DNA of 64,000 bases. It comes from Prevotella jejuni (lineage in GTDB: Bacteria > Bacteroidota > Bacteroidia > Bacteroidales > Bacteroidaceae). A program made the position numbers and the translations under genes. The DNA lies in assembly GCF_900187995.1 (NCBI RefSeq), contig NZ_FZNZ01000001.1:120178-184177 (forward strand), given 5' to 3'. The notes under the pieces are model-generated. The model saw only the letters and a list, made by a program, of their open reading frames with translations, made no database searches and was not told the origin of the DNA. Below, one piece after another: positions 28,798 to 38,371 of the stretch; positions within the stretch are counted from its first letter, which is position 1; each line of letters starts with the position of its first letter.

Positions 28798-28855
28798 GAG
28801 CGTTGATAAGCATCTATTGGATACTACTCCATGATTTTTTATTACAAACCACGGT

Positions 28856-30019
28856 TTATTTAGTGATTGTGTTAATACGTTCAATGCGCTTTGCCATAGC
28901 TTGTGACTTCGGGCTCAGTTTACCTTTAAGATACTTTTCCATAATCAAGCCTGCTATAGGAGCAGCTACATCAGCACCAAACCCACCATGTTCTATATAA
29001 ACAGAAATAGCAATCTTTGGATCATTCATAGGAGCAAAACCAATAAAGACAGAATGGTCTTTACCAGAATTTTCGGCTGTTCCTGTCTTTCCGCAGACCG
29101 GATAAGTTGTTCCATTAAGGACTGTTGCAGTCCCCTTGGTTACAGCCAAGCGCATTCCTTTGATGACATCTGCATATATATAAGGTGGTACTTTCGTTTG
29201 TCGAGGGGTTGTAAAGCGTGAGGACAGAGGTGACCAGTCAACATTCTTATGAATGTGTGGTGTGAAGAAATAGCCTCGATTAGCGATAGAAGCCGCTAAG
29301 TTACAGAGCTGAAGCGGTGTGACTGTGATGTCTCCTTGTCCCATACCAGCCCACATGATGGTCTTCGGGTCCCAATTATTCTTATATCTACGCGATAGAT
29401 AGTTCACATTAGCAACCAATCCACCCTTTTCTCCAGGCATATCAATTCCTACAGGTCCACCAAGTCCCATACTTACAATGTATTCCCACCATGTTGTAAC
29501 AGCCTTTTCCTTGCTTCCATACTTCTGTGTATTACCTAACATAGATAGATAAGACTTCAAGAACCAAGTGTTACAAGAGACAGCCAATGCGCCCGCCAAT
29601 GCTTCTGGTGAGTAGTGAGGATGGCATTTCACCTTTATATTCCCATCACGAAAGCCGTCATGGCAGGCTATCTTTGTGTCTGGCTTGACGATTCCTTCTG
29701 AGAGGAATACTAATGCTTGAGCAGGCTTGATAGCTGAGCCTGGAGGGTAAGCTGTCGCTATCGCAAGGGCATCATTTGGTCCTGTAGGTGAATTAGTGAC
29801 CATGCAAAGAACCTCACCTGTAGCTGGGTCAACGGCAACAATACTCCCCTTCTTCCCTTGCAGCAATTCTGTTCCAAGCTCTTGCAGCAAAGGTCGGAAT
29901 GTTAATGGTGGCTCTTCATGGTACTCTTGTGCTTGAACACTATGCAACGTAAGTAACATCAGTGCAAGTATCACAGTACGAAAAGATATAATTCCTTTGT
30001 TAATATTTATTTTACGCAT
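28856..30019 (-). CDS. Short penicillin-binding transpeptidase (PBP2-like catalytic domain only)
   Basis: An exported D,D-transpeptidase of about 387 residues. The three active-site motifs are present: Ser-x-x-Lys as SAIK in PPGSAIKPAQ, Ser-x-Asn as SCN in AVSCNTWF, and KTGTAEN. The N-terminal pedestal domain of ordinary PBP2/FtsI (600 or more residues) is missing: catalytic sequence begins right after the signal peptide. It may be a specialised or accessory PBP rather than the main elongation enzyme. I chose the ATG at 30019, which gives a normal ~31-residue signal sequence; an ATG at 30055 adds 12 residues. Confidence 0.88.
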   Translation of the reverse strand: MRKININKGIISFRTVILALMLLTLHSVQAQEYHEEPPLTFRPLLQELGTELLQGKKGSIVAVDPATGEVLCMVTNSPTGPNDALAIATAYPPGSAIKPAQALVFLSEGIVKPDTKIACHDGFRDGNIKVKCHPHYSPEALAGALAVSCNTWFLKSYLSMLGNTQKYGSKEKAVTTWWEYIVSMGLGGPVGIDMPGEKGGLVANVNYLSRRYKNNWDPKTIMWAGMGQGDITVTPLQLCNLAASIANRGYFFTPHIHKNVDWSPLSSRFTTPRQTKVPPYIYADVIKGMRLAVTKGTATVLNGTTYPVCGKTGTAENSGKDHSVFIGFAPMNDPKIAISVYIEHGGFGADVAAPIAGLIMEKYLKGKLSPKSQAMAKRIERINTITK

Positions 30020-30176
30020 ATTTGTTAAATTCTTACTTAATAGATTTTTTTCCATTAATGATTGGGATTTATAGCTTATAAAACTGTTGATATTTCTTCT
30101 TTGAAGAGGCTGTTATATACTCCTATATTTCTTTTGTAAAGTGTGACGTTGGCTCGTTCTAAGCTTTTAAACGTTA

Positions 30177-30184
30177 CAAATGTA
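30177..30184 (-). promoter_or_regulatory. PBP gene promoter -7 box
   Basis: TACATTTG on the minus strand, about 120-160 bp before the PBP start, implying a long leader. Confidence 0.45.
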
Positions 30185-30261
30185 CAAACAAATTATGAGT
30201 TGGAAACATCCTTTTATTTGTTTATAATAAATTTACAGCAATCCCAAATAATTGTAAACAG

Positions 30262-30972
30262 CTACAGGCGAATAGACGAAAGGGAGGTTCCTGACATAAA
30301 TCTGTCAAGGTCGACATTACCATGAATACCACGTACTCTTCCCCGATCGGTAAACTGCCAGATATTATGTCGGCCTACTCCTTTAATGGAAGGACGCTCA
30401 GAACTATATCTACTTAAGAAGAGAAAGTACTTGTTATAGCGTGGTGTAAGATGAGAATTATAAAAGTTTACATGTGAATATATAAGCGGTTTCTTTCCAT
30501 ACTTACGCTCAATGAGTTTCGCAAATAAGGCTACACTATCTTGTACCTGCTTCTTACTCCAGCGTTTTACGCCTTCATGCTCTATGTCAATCATAGGAAT
30601 TAAGTCTTGTTTATGTCCTCGCATAGCCTTCTGAAAATTACGAAATTGAGACCTAACAGAGGTTAAGCAGGAAAGATAATGGTAAGAACCGCAGCGTAAA
30701 CCTTGACGACGTGCCCCTTTAATGTTCTGTTCGTAGTTCTTATCTTTTATACTTGTTCCTTGCGTTGCTTTGATATATACGAACTTAATTTGTTTGTCTT
30801 TAGCCACTTCTTTCCAGTCTATCTTGCCCTGATGATGCGACACATCGATACCATCATATTGTCGTTTGATATTTTTATGAGACTTATGAGAAGTGGTTGC
30901 AGCAGACGCTATAACACAAAAAGCAGATAGAAAGAGGGTATGAAAAGTACGTGAAAAAATAGTTGACTTCAT
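30262..30972 (-). CDS. GH25 lysozyme (N-acetylmuramidase), secreted
   Basis: Hydrolyses the MurNAc-GlcNAc bond of peptidoglycan. The 236-residue protein has a signal peptide (about 1-25), then a single GH25 domain: YDGIDVSHHQGKIDW at its start, KATQGTSIKD, GSYHYLS, and the acidic catalytic pair in MIDIEHEG. It ends with IWQFTDRGRVRGIHGNVDLD. Its layout closely parallels the second GH25 protein at 41856-42647, suggesting paralogues. It has its own promoter, divergent from cysE. Confidence 0.93.
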   Translation of the reverse strand: MKSTIFSRTFHTLFLSAFCVIASAATTSHKSHKNIKRQYDGIDVSHHQGKIDWKEVAKDKQIKFVYIKATQGTSIKDKNYEQNIKGARRQGLRCGSYHYLSCLTSVRSQFRNFQKAMRGHKQDLIPMIDIEHEGVKRWSKKQVQDSVALFAKLIERKYGKKPLIYSHVNFYNSHLTPRYNKYFLFLSRYSSERPSIKGVGRHNIWQFTDRGRVRGIHGNVDLDRFMSGTSLSSIRL

Positions 30973-31050
30973 TATTTGAATATTTGAAACATTTTGAATA
31001 AGACGCTATTCGAACCTAAATTATCCTGTAATAGTGCTTGAAAAGCACTG

Positions 31051-31058
31051 CAAAATTA
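31051..31058 (-). promoter_or_regulatory. Promoter -7 box of the first GH25 gene
   Basis: TAATTTTG on the minus strand, about 79 bp before the start at 30972. Confidence 0.45.
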
Positions 31059-31103
31059 GTATATTTTTCTTGAACAAACCCATAAAATATCGATAATAAT
31101 CAT

Positions 31104-31111
31104 TATCTTTG
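31104..31111 (+). promoter_or_regulatory. cysE promoter -7 box
   Basis: TATCTTTG, 29 bp before the ATG at 31141. Confidence 0.6.
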
Positions 31112-31140
31112 CAACGTAATTACATCTCGAAATAGTATCA

Positions 31141-32085
31141 ATGAGTAAACAAGACATCACTCATCAACTCATACAGACTGTAGATGAGCTTTCTGAACCA
31201 GAAGCGATGCAGGGTATTTGCCATGAACACCGTGATGGAGACCCCTTGCCATCGGCTAAAGAATTGGAAGAGATAATCGAACTCTCACGTTCTATTCTCT
31301 TCCCAGGCTTTTATGGAAGGTCGTCGGTTAATTTTGCGACTATCAAGTATCAAATAGGTATGAGTGTTGAACGACTGCATAAACTGCTTTCTCGACAGAT
31401 TATGGCTGGTCTCTGTTTTAACGAAGATTGTCATTGTCCTAATGCCGCAGACACTCGTCTTTGTATGCAAGAAGAGGCTAACAAGATAGCAGGACGTATC
31501 ATAGAGAAACTCCCAACCTTACGTAAGATACTTTCAACTGATATACAAGCAGCCTTCGATGGAGACCCTGCAGCAGTCAACGTAGGTGAAGTGATTTCAT
31601 GTTATCCAGCTATTAAGGCTGTTATTAACTATCGCTTGGCACATGAATTAGTATTAGAGAATGTACCTCTTATCCCACGTATGATTACTGAGATGGCACA
31701 TTCAGAAACGGGTATCGATATCCATCCTGCTGCAACCATTGGTACACATTTCACTATCGACCATGGTACGGGTGTCGTTATAGGTGCTACTTGTGTTATT
31801 GGTAATCATGTGAAACTTTATCAAGGTGTAACTTTAGGAGCGAAAAACTTCCCACTCGATAAAGATGGTAAGCCTATTAAAGGGATTGCTCGTCACCCTA
31901 TTCTAAAGGATGATGTTGTTGTCTATGCCAATGCCACTATCCTTGGTCGTATCACTATTGGAAAGGGATGCATCATAGGTGCCAATGTCTGGGTCACACG
32001 GGATATGCGTCCACGAACGAAGAAATACAAACAAAATAAGACCGATATATTAGATATCGACTTTGAATATGGTGGAGGAATATAA
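31141..32085 (+). CDS. cysE: Serine O-acetyltransferase
   Basis: Acetylates serine to O-acetylserine, the precursor for cysteine. The 314-residue protein has an N-terminal helical domain and a left-handed beta-helix of hexapeptide repeats, with the active-site stretch SETGIDIHPAATIGTHFTID, the HGTGVVIG segment and GQ-like VKLYQGVTLGA. The length fits the longer, EpsC-type members. The methyltransferase gene follows after 141 bp and may be on the same transcript. Confidence 0.94.
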   Translation: MSKQDITHQLIQTVDELSEPEAMQGICHEHRDGDPLPSAKELEEIIELSRSILFPGFYGRSSVNFATIKYQIGMSVERLHKLLSRQIMAGLCFNEDCHCPNAADTRLCMQEEANKIAGRIIEKLPTLRKILSTDIQAAFDGDPAAVNVGEVISCYPAIKAVINYRLAHELVLENVPLIPRMITEMAHSETGIDIHPAATIGTHFTIDHGTGVVIGATCVIGNHVKLYQGVTLGAKNFPLDKDGKPIKGIARHPILKDDVVVYANATILGRITIGKGCIIGANVWVTRDMRPRTKKYKQNKTDILDIDFEYGGGI

Positions 32086-32226
32086 AGGTACTACCCCGCT
32101 CTCATCTTGAAGAGGAACAAATAGATGCTTGTTTAGTAAGATAACAGGCTGTTTCCATGGATGTTAAGAGTGAAGACCTCCCTACTAATCATCATAAAAA
32201 TTCGTATATAAATATCTATCACATAA

Positions 32227-33774
32227 ATGCAAGAATTTGAACTCATCGCCAAAACCTTCATGGGTTTGGAGCAAGTATTAGCAAAAGAACTGACACAGTT
32301 AGGTGTCAATAACGTACAAATAGGACGCCGAATGGTGTCGTTTACTGGTGACAAGGAAATGATGTATCGTGCTAATTTCCAGTTACACACTGCTATTCGT
32401 ATCCTTAAACCTATCGCACATTTCAAGGCGAAGAGTGCTGAAGATATGTATGAGGAGGTGATGAAGATTGATTGGAGTAAGTATATCCTCCCTGGTAAGA
32501 CTTTCTCTGTTGACTCTGTCGTTTATTCAGAGGAGTTCACGAACTCACGCTTTGTTACTTATAAGGTGAAAGACGCTATCGTTGACCAATTTAGAGAGCG
32601 TACTGGTACTCGTCCAAATATCTCTGTTAGTAATCCTGATATCCGTTTGAATATCCATGTTGCAGAGGATAATGCAACGTTATCATTGGACTCAAGTGGT
32701 GAATCTCTGCATCGTCGTGGTTATCGTCAGGAGAGTGTTGAAGCGCCATTGAATGAGGTTCTTGCAGCAGGTATGATACTTATGACGGGTTGGAAGGGTG
32801 AAACAGACTTCATCGACCCAATGTGTGGCTCAGGTACATTGCCTGTTGAGGCCGCACTTATTGCTCGTAATATTTCTCCAGGAGTGTTCCGTAAGGAGTT
32901 TGCCTTCGAGAAGTGGCCTGACTTTGACCAAGATCTGTTTGATATGATATACAATGATGACTCTCAGGAACGTGAGTTCACACATCATATCTATGGTTAT
33001 GACACTGATATGAAGGCTGTCAACACGGCACGTCTGAACGTGGCTGCGGCTGGCTTGTCAAGGTATGTAACCATCGAGCAACAGGATTTCAAGGATTTTA
33101 CTCAGCCTAAAGAGAAGAGCATGATTGTAATGAATCCTCCATACGGCGAGCGTATCTCTACACCTAACTTACTTGGTACTTACAAGATGATAGGTGAGAG
33201 ATTGAAGCATCAGTTTATGGGTAATGAGGCTTGGATATTGTCTTATCGTGAGGAGTGCTTCCGTCAGATTGGTTTAAAACCAAGTATTAAGATTCCTGTT
33301 TACAATGGTTCTTTGGAGTGTGAGTTCCGTCGCTACCAGATGTTTGATGGTAAGATGAGTAATTTCCGACACGAGGGTGGCATCATTAAGACCGAAGAAG
33401 AGAAACGAGAGATGGCTCAGAAGCATCGTTTTAAGAAGGAGCGTGAGTTTAAGAAACGCCTGGATGAAAATGAACAAAACGCTGAGGCTGATATTCGTTC
33501 ATTCACGTTTCATAGCTTAGAGCGCAATAAGTTCGCTGGTGGTAAGTTCCGTGAAGACCGTGAACGACGCCCTCGTTTCGACCGAGATACCGAAGACCGC
33601 AAACGTTCCTTTAGAAGAGGAGACGATGATAGGAAGCGTTCATTTAGGCATGATGACGACCGTAAGCGTTCATACAACCGTGATGATGATCGCAAATATG
33701 GTGGTAAACGATTCGATAAATCTAACAAACGCGGAGGATTCCGTGGTAAAAACACGTATAGTCATGAAGATTAA
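32227..33774 (+). CDS. THUMP-domain 23S rRNA (guanine-N2)-methyltransferase (RlmL-like)
   Basis: A SAM-dependent RNA methyltransferase of 515 residues. It has an N-terminal ferredoxin/THUMP region, then the methylase domain with DPMCGSGTLPVEAALIARN and the catalytic MNPPYGERI. It corresponds to the RlmL half of RlmKL, which makes m2G2445 in 23S rRNA. The last ~70 residues are unusual: an Arg/Asp-rich repeat tail (RDDDRKRSFR-type) likely to be disordered and RNA-binding. The 3' end overlaps the peptidase start by 11 bp, so translation is probably coupled. Confidence 0.92.
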   Translation: MQEFELIAKTFMGLEQVLAKELTQLGVNNVQIGRRMVSFTGDKEMMYRANFQLHTAIRILKPIAHFKAKSAEDMYEEVMKIDWSKYILPGKTFSVDSVVYSEEFTNSRFVTYKVKDAIVDQFRERTGTRPNISVSNPDIRLNIHVAEDNATLSLDSSGESLHRRGYRQESVEAPLNEVLAAGMILMTGWKGETDFIDPMCGSGTLPVEAALIARNISPGVFRKEFAFEKWPDFDQDLFDMIYNDDSQEREFTHHIYGYDTDMKAVNTARLNVAAAGLSRYVTIEQQDFKDFTQPKEKSMIVMNPPYGERISTPNLLGTYKMIGERLKHQFMGNEAWILSYREECFRQIGLKPSIKIPVYNGSLECEFRRYQMFDGKMSNFRHEGGIIKTEEEKREMAQKHRFKKEREFKKRLDENEQNAEADIRSFTFHSLERNKFAGGKFREDRERRPRFDRDTEDRKRSFRRGDDDRKRSFRHDDDRKRSYNRDDDRKYGGKRFDKSNKRGGFRGKNTYSHED

Positions 33775-35974
33775 ATCATTCATCAGTCTTGTGGGCATTT
33801 GTGCTTTCACAGGACTTTTATGTCCTACTCAGAGTATGGCACAAAAGCAGTTCACACTTGAAGACTTGAACTTTGGTGGTAACAACTTCTACAACATGCG
33901 CCCTGAAGCACGTTATCTAACGTGGTGGGGCGGTAAATTGGTGCGTCAAGATTATAACAGTTGTTCGCTGGTTGACCCCGTAACAGGTAAGGAGACGCAA
34001 CTGTTCACTCTCGATGACATCAACAAATGGGCAGGGTTGTCTACTTCAAATGAGGTTGTACGCCACCTCTATGGAGCTGAGTTCCCTTATTCTGACCGTC
34101 CTATTGTAGTGGTACAGAACGGTAATGAGGACTTATATGTGAACTTTAAGACACAAAAACTTGAGCAACGTCAGAATCGTCCAAGCGGTCTTCAGGCACA
34201 TGAATGGAACAAGTTATCTGGTGCAACAGCGTTTGTAAAAGACCATCAATTATATGTCACGGATGCAAAAGGTGCTGAGCATAAGTTGACATCAGATGGT
34301 TCTCGCAACATCGTATATGGTCAGAGTGTACATCGTGACGAGTTCGGCATTAATGGCGGACTCTATTGGAGTCCAAAGGGAAACCGTTTAGCATTCTACC
34401 GTATGGACCAAAGCATGGTTGCTGACTACCCTCTTGTTGATGTTCCAGAGTTAGATTGGAAACCTGCCAAGGGTGAGTCACGTGCTGCTAAGGTTGATTT
34501 AATCAAATACCCTATGACTGGTGAGACCTCTCATAAGGTGACTGTCGGTGTATATGACCTTGCTACAGGTAAGACTGTATACCTCCAGGCGGGTGATCCA
34601 ACTGATCGTTACTTTACGAACATAGCATGGAGTCCTGATGAGAAGACAATTTATATGTTTGAACTCAACCGTGATCAGAATGATTGTCGTTTAGTATCAT
34701 ACGATGCAACCACAGGTGCCAAGCTAAAAGAACTTTATCGAGAGACAGATGCAAAGTATGTTGAACCATGTCACCCTATTCAGTTCTTGCCATGGAATGA
34801 TAATGAGTTTATCTTACAGAGTCAGAAGGATGGCTACAATCATCTTTACCTCTTTAATAAAGATGGACGTCAGCTTAAGCAGATAACAAGTGGTAAGTGG
34901 GTTGTAATAGACGTACTTGGTTTTAACAACAAGCAAAAGAGTATTGTCTATGTATCTAACGAGTGCAACCCTATTCAGCGTAATACATGGCTTGTAAATG
35001 TAGGTTCTGGCAAGCGCACATTGCTTGACAATGGTCGTGGCTATCATTATCCAAAATTGAGTGAAGATGGTAATGCAGTGATGGATAGCTACAGTGAGCC
35101 ATCTGTACCCCATAAGTATGAGGTCATTAGTTTGACTGGTAAGCCACAACGTCACGATTACTTCACCTCAGCAAACCCTTGGAAAGGATATACAGTCCCT
35201 GAATATACAAGTGGATCTCTTAAGGCAGCAGATGGCAAGACAGACTTATACTGGCGTATGGTAAAGCCTGTCAACTTCGATGCGAATAAGAAGTATCCTA
35301 CAGTAATCTATGTCTATGGCGGTCCTCATGCGCATAATGTTGAGGCTTCATGGAACTGGGGTTCACGTGGTTGGGAGACTTACATGGCACAGAAGGGTTA
35401 CTTACTTTTCATCCTTGATAATCGTGGTAGCGAACATCGTGGTAAGGAGTTTGAGCAAGCAACATTCCGTCATCTTGGCCAAGAAGAGATGAAAGACCAG
35501 ATGGAAGGCGTCAAATACTTAAAGTCTCTACCATACGTTGACCAGAACCGCATAGGAGTTCATGGTTGGTCATTTGGTGGTTTCATGACTACATCATTGA
35601 TAACCAATTACCCAGATGTGTTCAAGGTTGGAGTTGCAGGTGGCCCAGTGATTGATTGGAAATGGTATGAAGCGATGTATGGCGAGCGTTATATGGATAC
35701 GCCACAGTCTAATCCTGAAGGCTATGCACAGACCTCCCTCCTTACAAAGGCAAAGGATCTCAAGGGTAAACTACAAATTATTATAGGATTGAACGACCCT
35801 GTTGTTGTTCCACAGCACGCTTACTCCTTCTTAAAGGCATGTATTGCTGCTGGCACACAACCCGACTTCTTCGTTTATCCTGGTGAACCTCATAATATGC
35901 GCGGACATCAGAGTGTACATCTACACGAACGCATCACACAATATTTTGAGGATTATCTGAAACCCATAAAATAG
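33764..35974 (+). CDS. S9B dipeptidyl-peptidase IV-like secreted peptidase
   Basis: Releases N-terminal dipeptides (X-Pro) from peptides, probably in the periplasm or at the surface. The start is the ATG at 33764, which gives a clean signal peptide (MKIKSFISLVG to SMAQ) and 736 residues; frames open upstream only overlap the methyltransferase. A beta-propeller region is followed by the hydrolase domain with the nucleophile GWSFGGF, the Asp in GLNDPVV and the His in GEPHNMRG. Peptide-fermenting oral and gut Bacteroidetes commonly carry several such enzymes. Confidence 0.94.
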   Translation: MKIKSFISLVGICAFTGLLCPTQSMAQKQFTLEDLNFGGNNFYNMRPEARYLTWWGGKLVRQDYNSCSLVDPVTGKETQLFTLDDINKWAGLSTSNEVVRHLYGAEFPYSDRPIVVVQNGNEDLYVNFKTQKLEQRQNRPSGLQAHEWNKLSGATAFVKDHQLYVTDAKGAEHKLTSDGSRNIVYGQSVHRDEFGINGGLYWSPKGNRLAFYRMDQSMVADYPLVDVPELDWKPAKGESRAAKVDLIKYPMTGETSHKVTVGVYDLATGKTVYLQAGDPTDRYFTNIAWSPDEKTIYMFELNRDQNDCRLVSYDATTGAKLKELYRETDAKYVEPCHPIQFLPWNDNEFILQSQKDGYNHLYLFNKDGRQLKQITSGKWVVIDVLGFNNKQKSIVYVSNECNPIQRNTWLVNVGSGKRTLLDNGRGYHYPKLSEDGNAVMDSYSEPSVPHKYEVISLTGKPQRHDYFTSANPWKGYTVPEYTSGSLKAADGKTDLYWRMVKPVNFDANKKYPTVIYVYGGPHAHNVEASWNWGSRGWETYMAQKGYLLFILDNRGSEHRGKEFEQATFRHLGQEEMKDQMEGVKYLKSLPYVDQNRIGVHGWSFGGFMTTSLITNYPDVFKVGVAGGPVIDWKWYEAMYGERYMDTPQSNPEGYAQTSLLTKAKDLKGKLQIIIGLNDPVVVPQHAYSFLKACIAAGTQPDFFVYPGEPHNMRGHQSVHLHERITQYFEDYLKPIK

Positions 35975-35978
35975 TATT

Positions 35979-35986
35979 TATGTTTG
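35979..35986 (+). promoter_or_regulatory. Possible purD promoter -7 box
   Basis: TATGTTTG, about 101 bp upstream of the purD ATG. The leader would include the hairpin at 36053-36072. Confidence 0.4.
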
Positions 35987-36052
35987 TGCGTTATAACACA
36001 TATAAACGCAATTAACTGATAATATATAACCCTGTGCGGTAAGTCTGCACTT

Positions 36053-36072
36053 CCCCTCCATTGTTGGAGGGG
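36053..36072 (+). promoter_or_regulatory. CCCCTCCA/TGGAGGGG hairpin in purD leader
   Basis: A perfect 8-bp GC-rich stem with a TTGT loop ends 15 bp before the purD start. It resembles the CCCCTCCC/GGGAGGGG hairpin at 57457-57477. Its position could let it affect translation or stop transcription, though no T-run follows. Confidence 0.5.
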
Positions 36073-36087
36073 CTAAAGAAAACCTTT

Positions 36088-37356
36088 ATGAGAATATTAC
36101 TTTTAGGCAGCGGCGGTCGCGAACACGCCTTGGCATGGAAGATTGCACAGAGTGCAAAGTGTAGTAAACTCTTCATTGCACCGGGTAACGCTGGTACTGA
36201 AGCTGTTGGTGAGAACGTTGCAATTGGAGTAAACGACTTCGATAGACTGAAGGATTTTGTCGTTGAAGAGAAGGTTGACATGATTGTTGTTGGACCTGAA
36301 GACCCATTGGTTAAAGGTGTCTACGACTGCTTTAAAGAGGATAGCCGCACTGCTAACGTTCCTGTGATTGGACCATCAAAGGCTGGTGCAGTACTTGAAG
36401 GGTCAAAAGACTTTGCCAAAGCCTTTATGAAACGACATAATATACCGACTGCAGCTTACGAGACTTTTGATGGTACAACCATTGAAGAAGGAATGCAATT
36501 CCTCGAAACTCTCAAGGCTCCTTACGTCTTGAAAGCCGACGGCTTGGCTGCTGGTAAGGGCGTACTCATTCTTCCTACACTCGAAGAGGCTAAGAAGGAA
36601 CTTCGTGAGATGCTTGGTGGTATGTTCGGTAATGCTTCTGCCAAGGTTGTTATCGAAGAATTTCTTTCTGGTATAGAATGCTCTGTATTTGTACTTACAG
36701 ATGGAACTCATTATCAGATATTACCTGAAGCAAAGGATTATAAGCGTATTGGCGAACATGATACAGGCTTGAATACTGGAGGTATGGGTAGTGTTACTCC
36801 TGTCCCATTTGCTACGAAAGAATGGATGGCAAAGGTTGAAGAACGTATTATCCGTCCTACCGTTGAGGGCTTGAAGGCCGAGGGTATCGATTATAAAGGT
36901 TTTATCTTCTTCGGCTTAATCAATGTTGATGGTGAGCCAATGGTTATCGAATACAATTGTCGCATGGGTGATCCGGAAACTGAAAGTGTGATGTTACGAT
37001 TGAAGAGTGACATCGTTGACCTCTTTGAAGGGGTTGCAGAAGGAAATCTCAACCAACGACAGATAGCGTTCGACCCACGTTCTGCAGTTTGTGTAATGCT
37101 TGTCAGCGGTGGTTACCCAGAGACATATAAGAAAGGCTATCCAATCACAGGACTTGACAAGGTTGAAGGTTCCGTGGTCTTCCATAGTGGTACTGCTGTA
37201 AAGGATGGCCAGATTGTAACTGCAGGAGGTCGTGTTATTGCCGTGTCTTCTTATGGTGAAAACAAGGAAGAAGCACTTAAGAAGAGTTTTGCAGAAGCAC
37301 AGAAGATTGATTTTACGGATAAATACTTTAGAAGAGATATAGGACAAGACTTATAG
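36088..37356 (+). CDS. purD: Phosphoribosylamine--glycine ligase (GAR synthetase)
   Basis: ATP-dependent ligation of glycine to phosphoribosylamine, the second step of purine synthesis. The protein has 422 residues, the usual size: N-terminal [15 protein letters not shown], the ATP-grasp region with [14 protein letters not shown], and the metal/ATP-binding [13 protein letters not shown] start at ATG 36088, where family homology begins, rather than the TTG at 36061 inside the leader hairpin. A hairpin lies between purD and the next gene. Confidence 0.96.
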   Translation: MRILLLGSGGREHALAWKIAQSAKCSKLFIAPGNAGTEAVGENVAIGVNDFDRLKDFVVEEKVDMIVVGPEDPLVKGVYDCFKEDSRTANVPVIGPSKAGAVLEGSKDFAKAFMKRHNIPTAAYETFDGTTIEEGMQFLETLKAPYVLKADGLAAGKGVLILPTLEEAKKELREMLGGMFGNASAKVVIEEFLSGIECSVFVLTDGTHYQILPEAKDYKRIGEHDTGLNTGGMGSVTPVPFATKEWMAKVEERIIRPTVEGLKAEGIDYKGFIFFGLINVDGEPMVIEYNCRMGDPETESVMLRLKSDIVDLFEGVAEGNLNQRQIAFDPRSAVCVMLVSGGYPETYKKGYPITGLDKVEGSVVFHSGTAVKDGQIVTAGGRVIAVSSYGENKEEALKKSFAEAQKIDFTDKYFRRDIGQDL

Positions 37357-37374
37357 TCTTTAGTTCTTGAACGA

Positions 37375-37415
37375 ATGGAGATAGTCTCTAATAACAGTAT
37401 TAAGTCTATCTCCGT
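37375..37415 (+). terminator. Terminator-like hairpin after purD
   Basis: GGAGATAG (37377-37384) pairs with CTATCTCC (37406-37413), extended by two flanking pairs and followed by ATTTC. The T-run is short. Confidence 0.5.
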
Positions 37416-37426
37416 ATTTCACAATT

Positions 37427-38371
37427 ATGCAACAAAAACGCATTCAAAATCGAATATCAGAAAGCCGCTGGACACAAGTGTATGTTGTCTCAGCGGCTAC
37501 TCTTGTATGGACTATAGCTGGGTTATATAACACTTCGGTAATCGTACCAGGTGTTTGTATCTTGTTGGCTACCTATCTTATGATGGAGTTGAATAATGCT
37601 AATGCGCTCATTCGTATCTATAGTAGAATGGTGTCATGCTCATTCTTGGTCTTTGCTACTATGGCTGCCTTCATGTTTCCATCTATTCAGACGGCTATCA
37701 TCATGTTAGGTTTTGTGGGTTTCTACACCTTTGCCTTTCGTTGCTATCAACACACACATGCGCCAGGTTGGACTTTCTATGCGTTCTTCTGCATCGGTAT
37801 GGCAAGTATCGTATGGGTACAAACACTTTTCTTTCTACCCGTACTATGGATTATTATGCGTACAAATACGCTCTCTATGAGTCCTCGTAACTTTGTTGCA
37901 TCACTTCTCGGCATAGTATTACCATATTGGTTTTATGCTGGATACTTAGCTGCAAAAGGTGATATAACATTACTGATAAGCCACTTTGAGAAGATTGCAG
38001 TGTTTGCTGAACCATTCAATCTTAAGTTATTGAGCTTTAGTCAGGTATTAACACTATCCTTAGTACTGGTTTGCGCTATCATTGGTATTGTCCATTTCAT
38101 GAACCAAAAGCGTAACGATAATATTCGAACACGTTTGTTTTATCAGGTTTTTATAACGATAGACCTTGCAACTATCGGTTTTCTTTTACTTCAACCTCAG
38201 CACTATGAGGCATTGCTGAGTATAATGATTGTTGCAACAGCACCGCTCATTGCACATTTTTTTGCGCTGACACGTACAAAGATAACCAATTGGATGTTTC
38301 TTATTCTCTCTTATTCAGCTATCATCATCACCCTATTCAACTTATGGAATCTCTTACACAAATACTTGTAG
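37427..38371 (+). CDS. Multi-pass membrane protein of unknown function
   Basis: A 314-residue hydrophobic protein with about nine or ten membrane-spanning stretches and a short, basic cytoplasmic N-terminus. I do not recognise a family; the pattern is consistent with a small conserved Bacteroidetes integral membrane family. Its last 28 bp overlap the start of the YqaA-type gene, so the two are translated together and may work together in the membrane. Confidence 0.85.
   Translation: MQQKRIQNRISESRWTQVYVVSAATLVWTIAGLYNTSVIVPGVCILLATYLMMELNNANALIRIYSRMVSCSFLVFATMAAFMFPSIQTAIIMLGFVGFYTFAFRCYQHTHAPGWTFYAFFCIGMASIVWVQTLFFLPVLWIIMRTNTLSMSPRNFVASLLGIVLPYWFYAGYLAAKGDITLLISHFEKIAVFAEPFNLKLLSFSQVLTLSLVLVCAIIGIVHFMNQKRNDNIRTRLFYQVFITIDLATIGFLLLQPQHYEALLSIMIVATAPLIAHFFALTRTKITNWMFLILSYSAIIITLFNLWNLLHKYL

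Larger units (their letters stand above)
28468..28855. other. Repeat-bearing gap between rel and the PBP gene
   Basis: No gene. It contains the rel terminator, an inverted GTAAC...GTTAC module (about 28676-28706) and repeat array B (28715-28797). Confidence 0.6.

Noticed and set aside
36001..36060. Purine riboswitch before purD
   Set aside because: Two small hairpins exist, but no purine-aptamer core pattern was seen.
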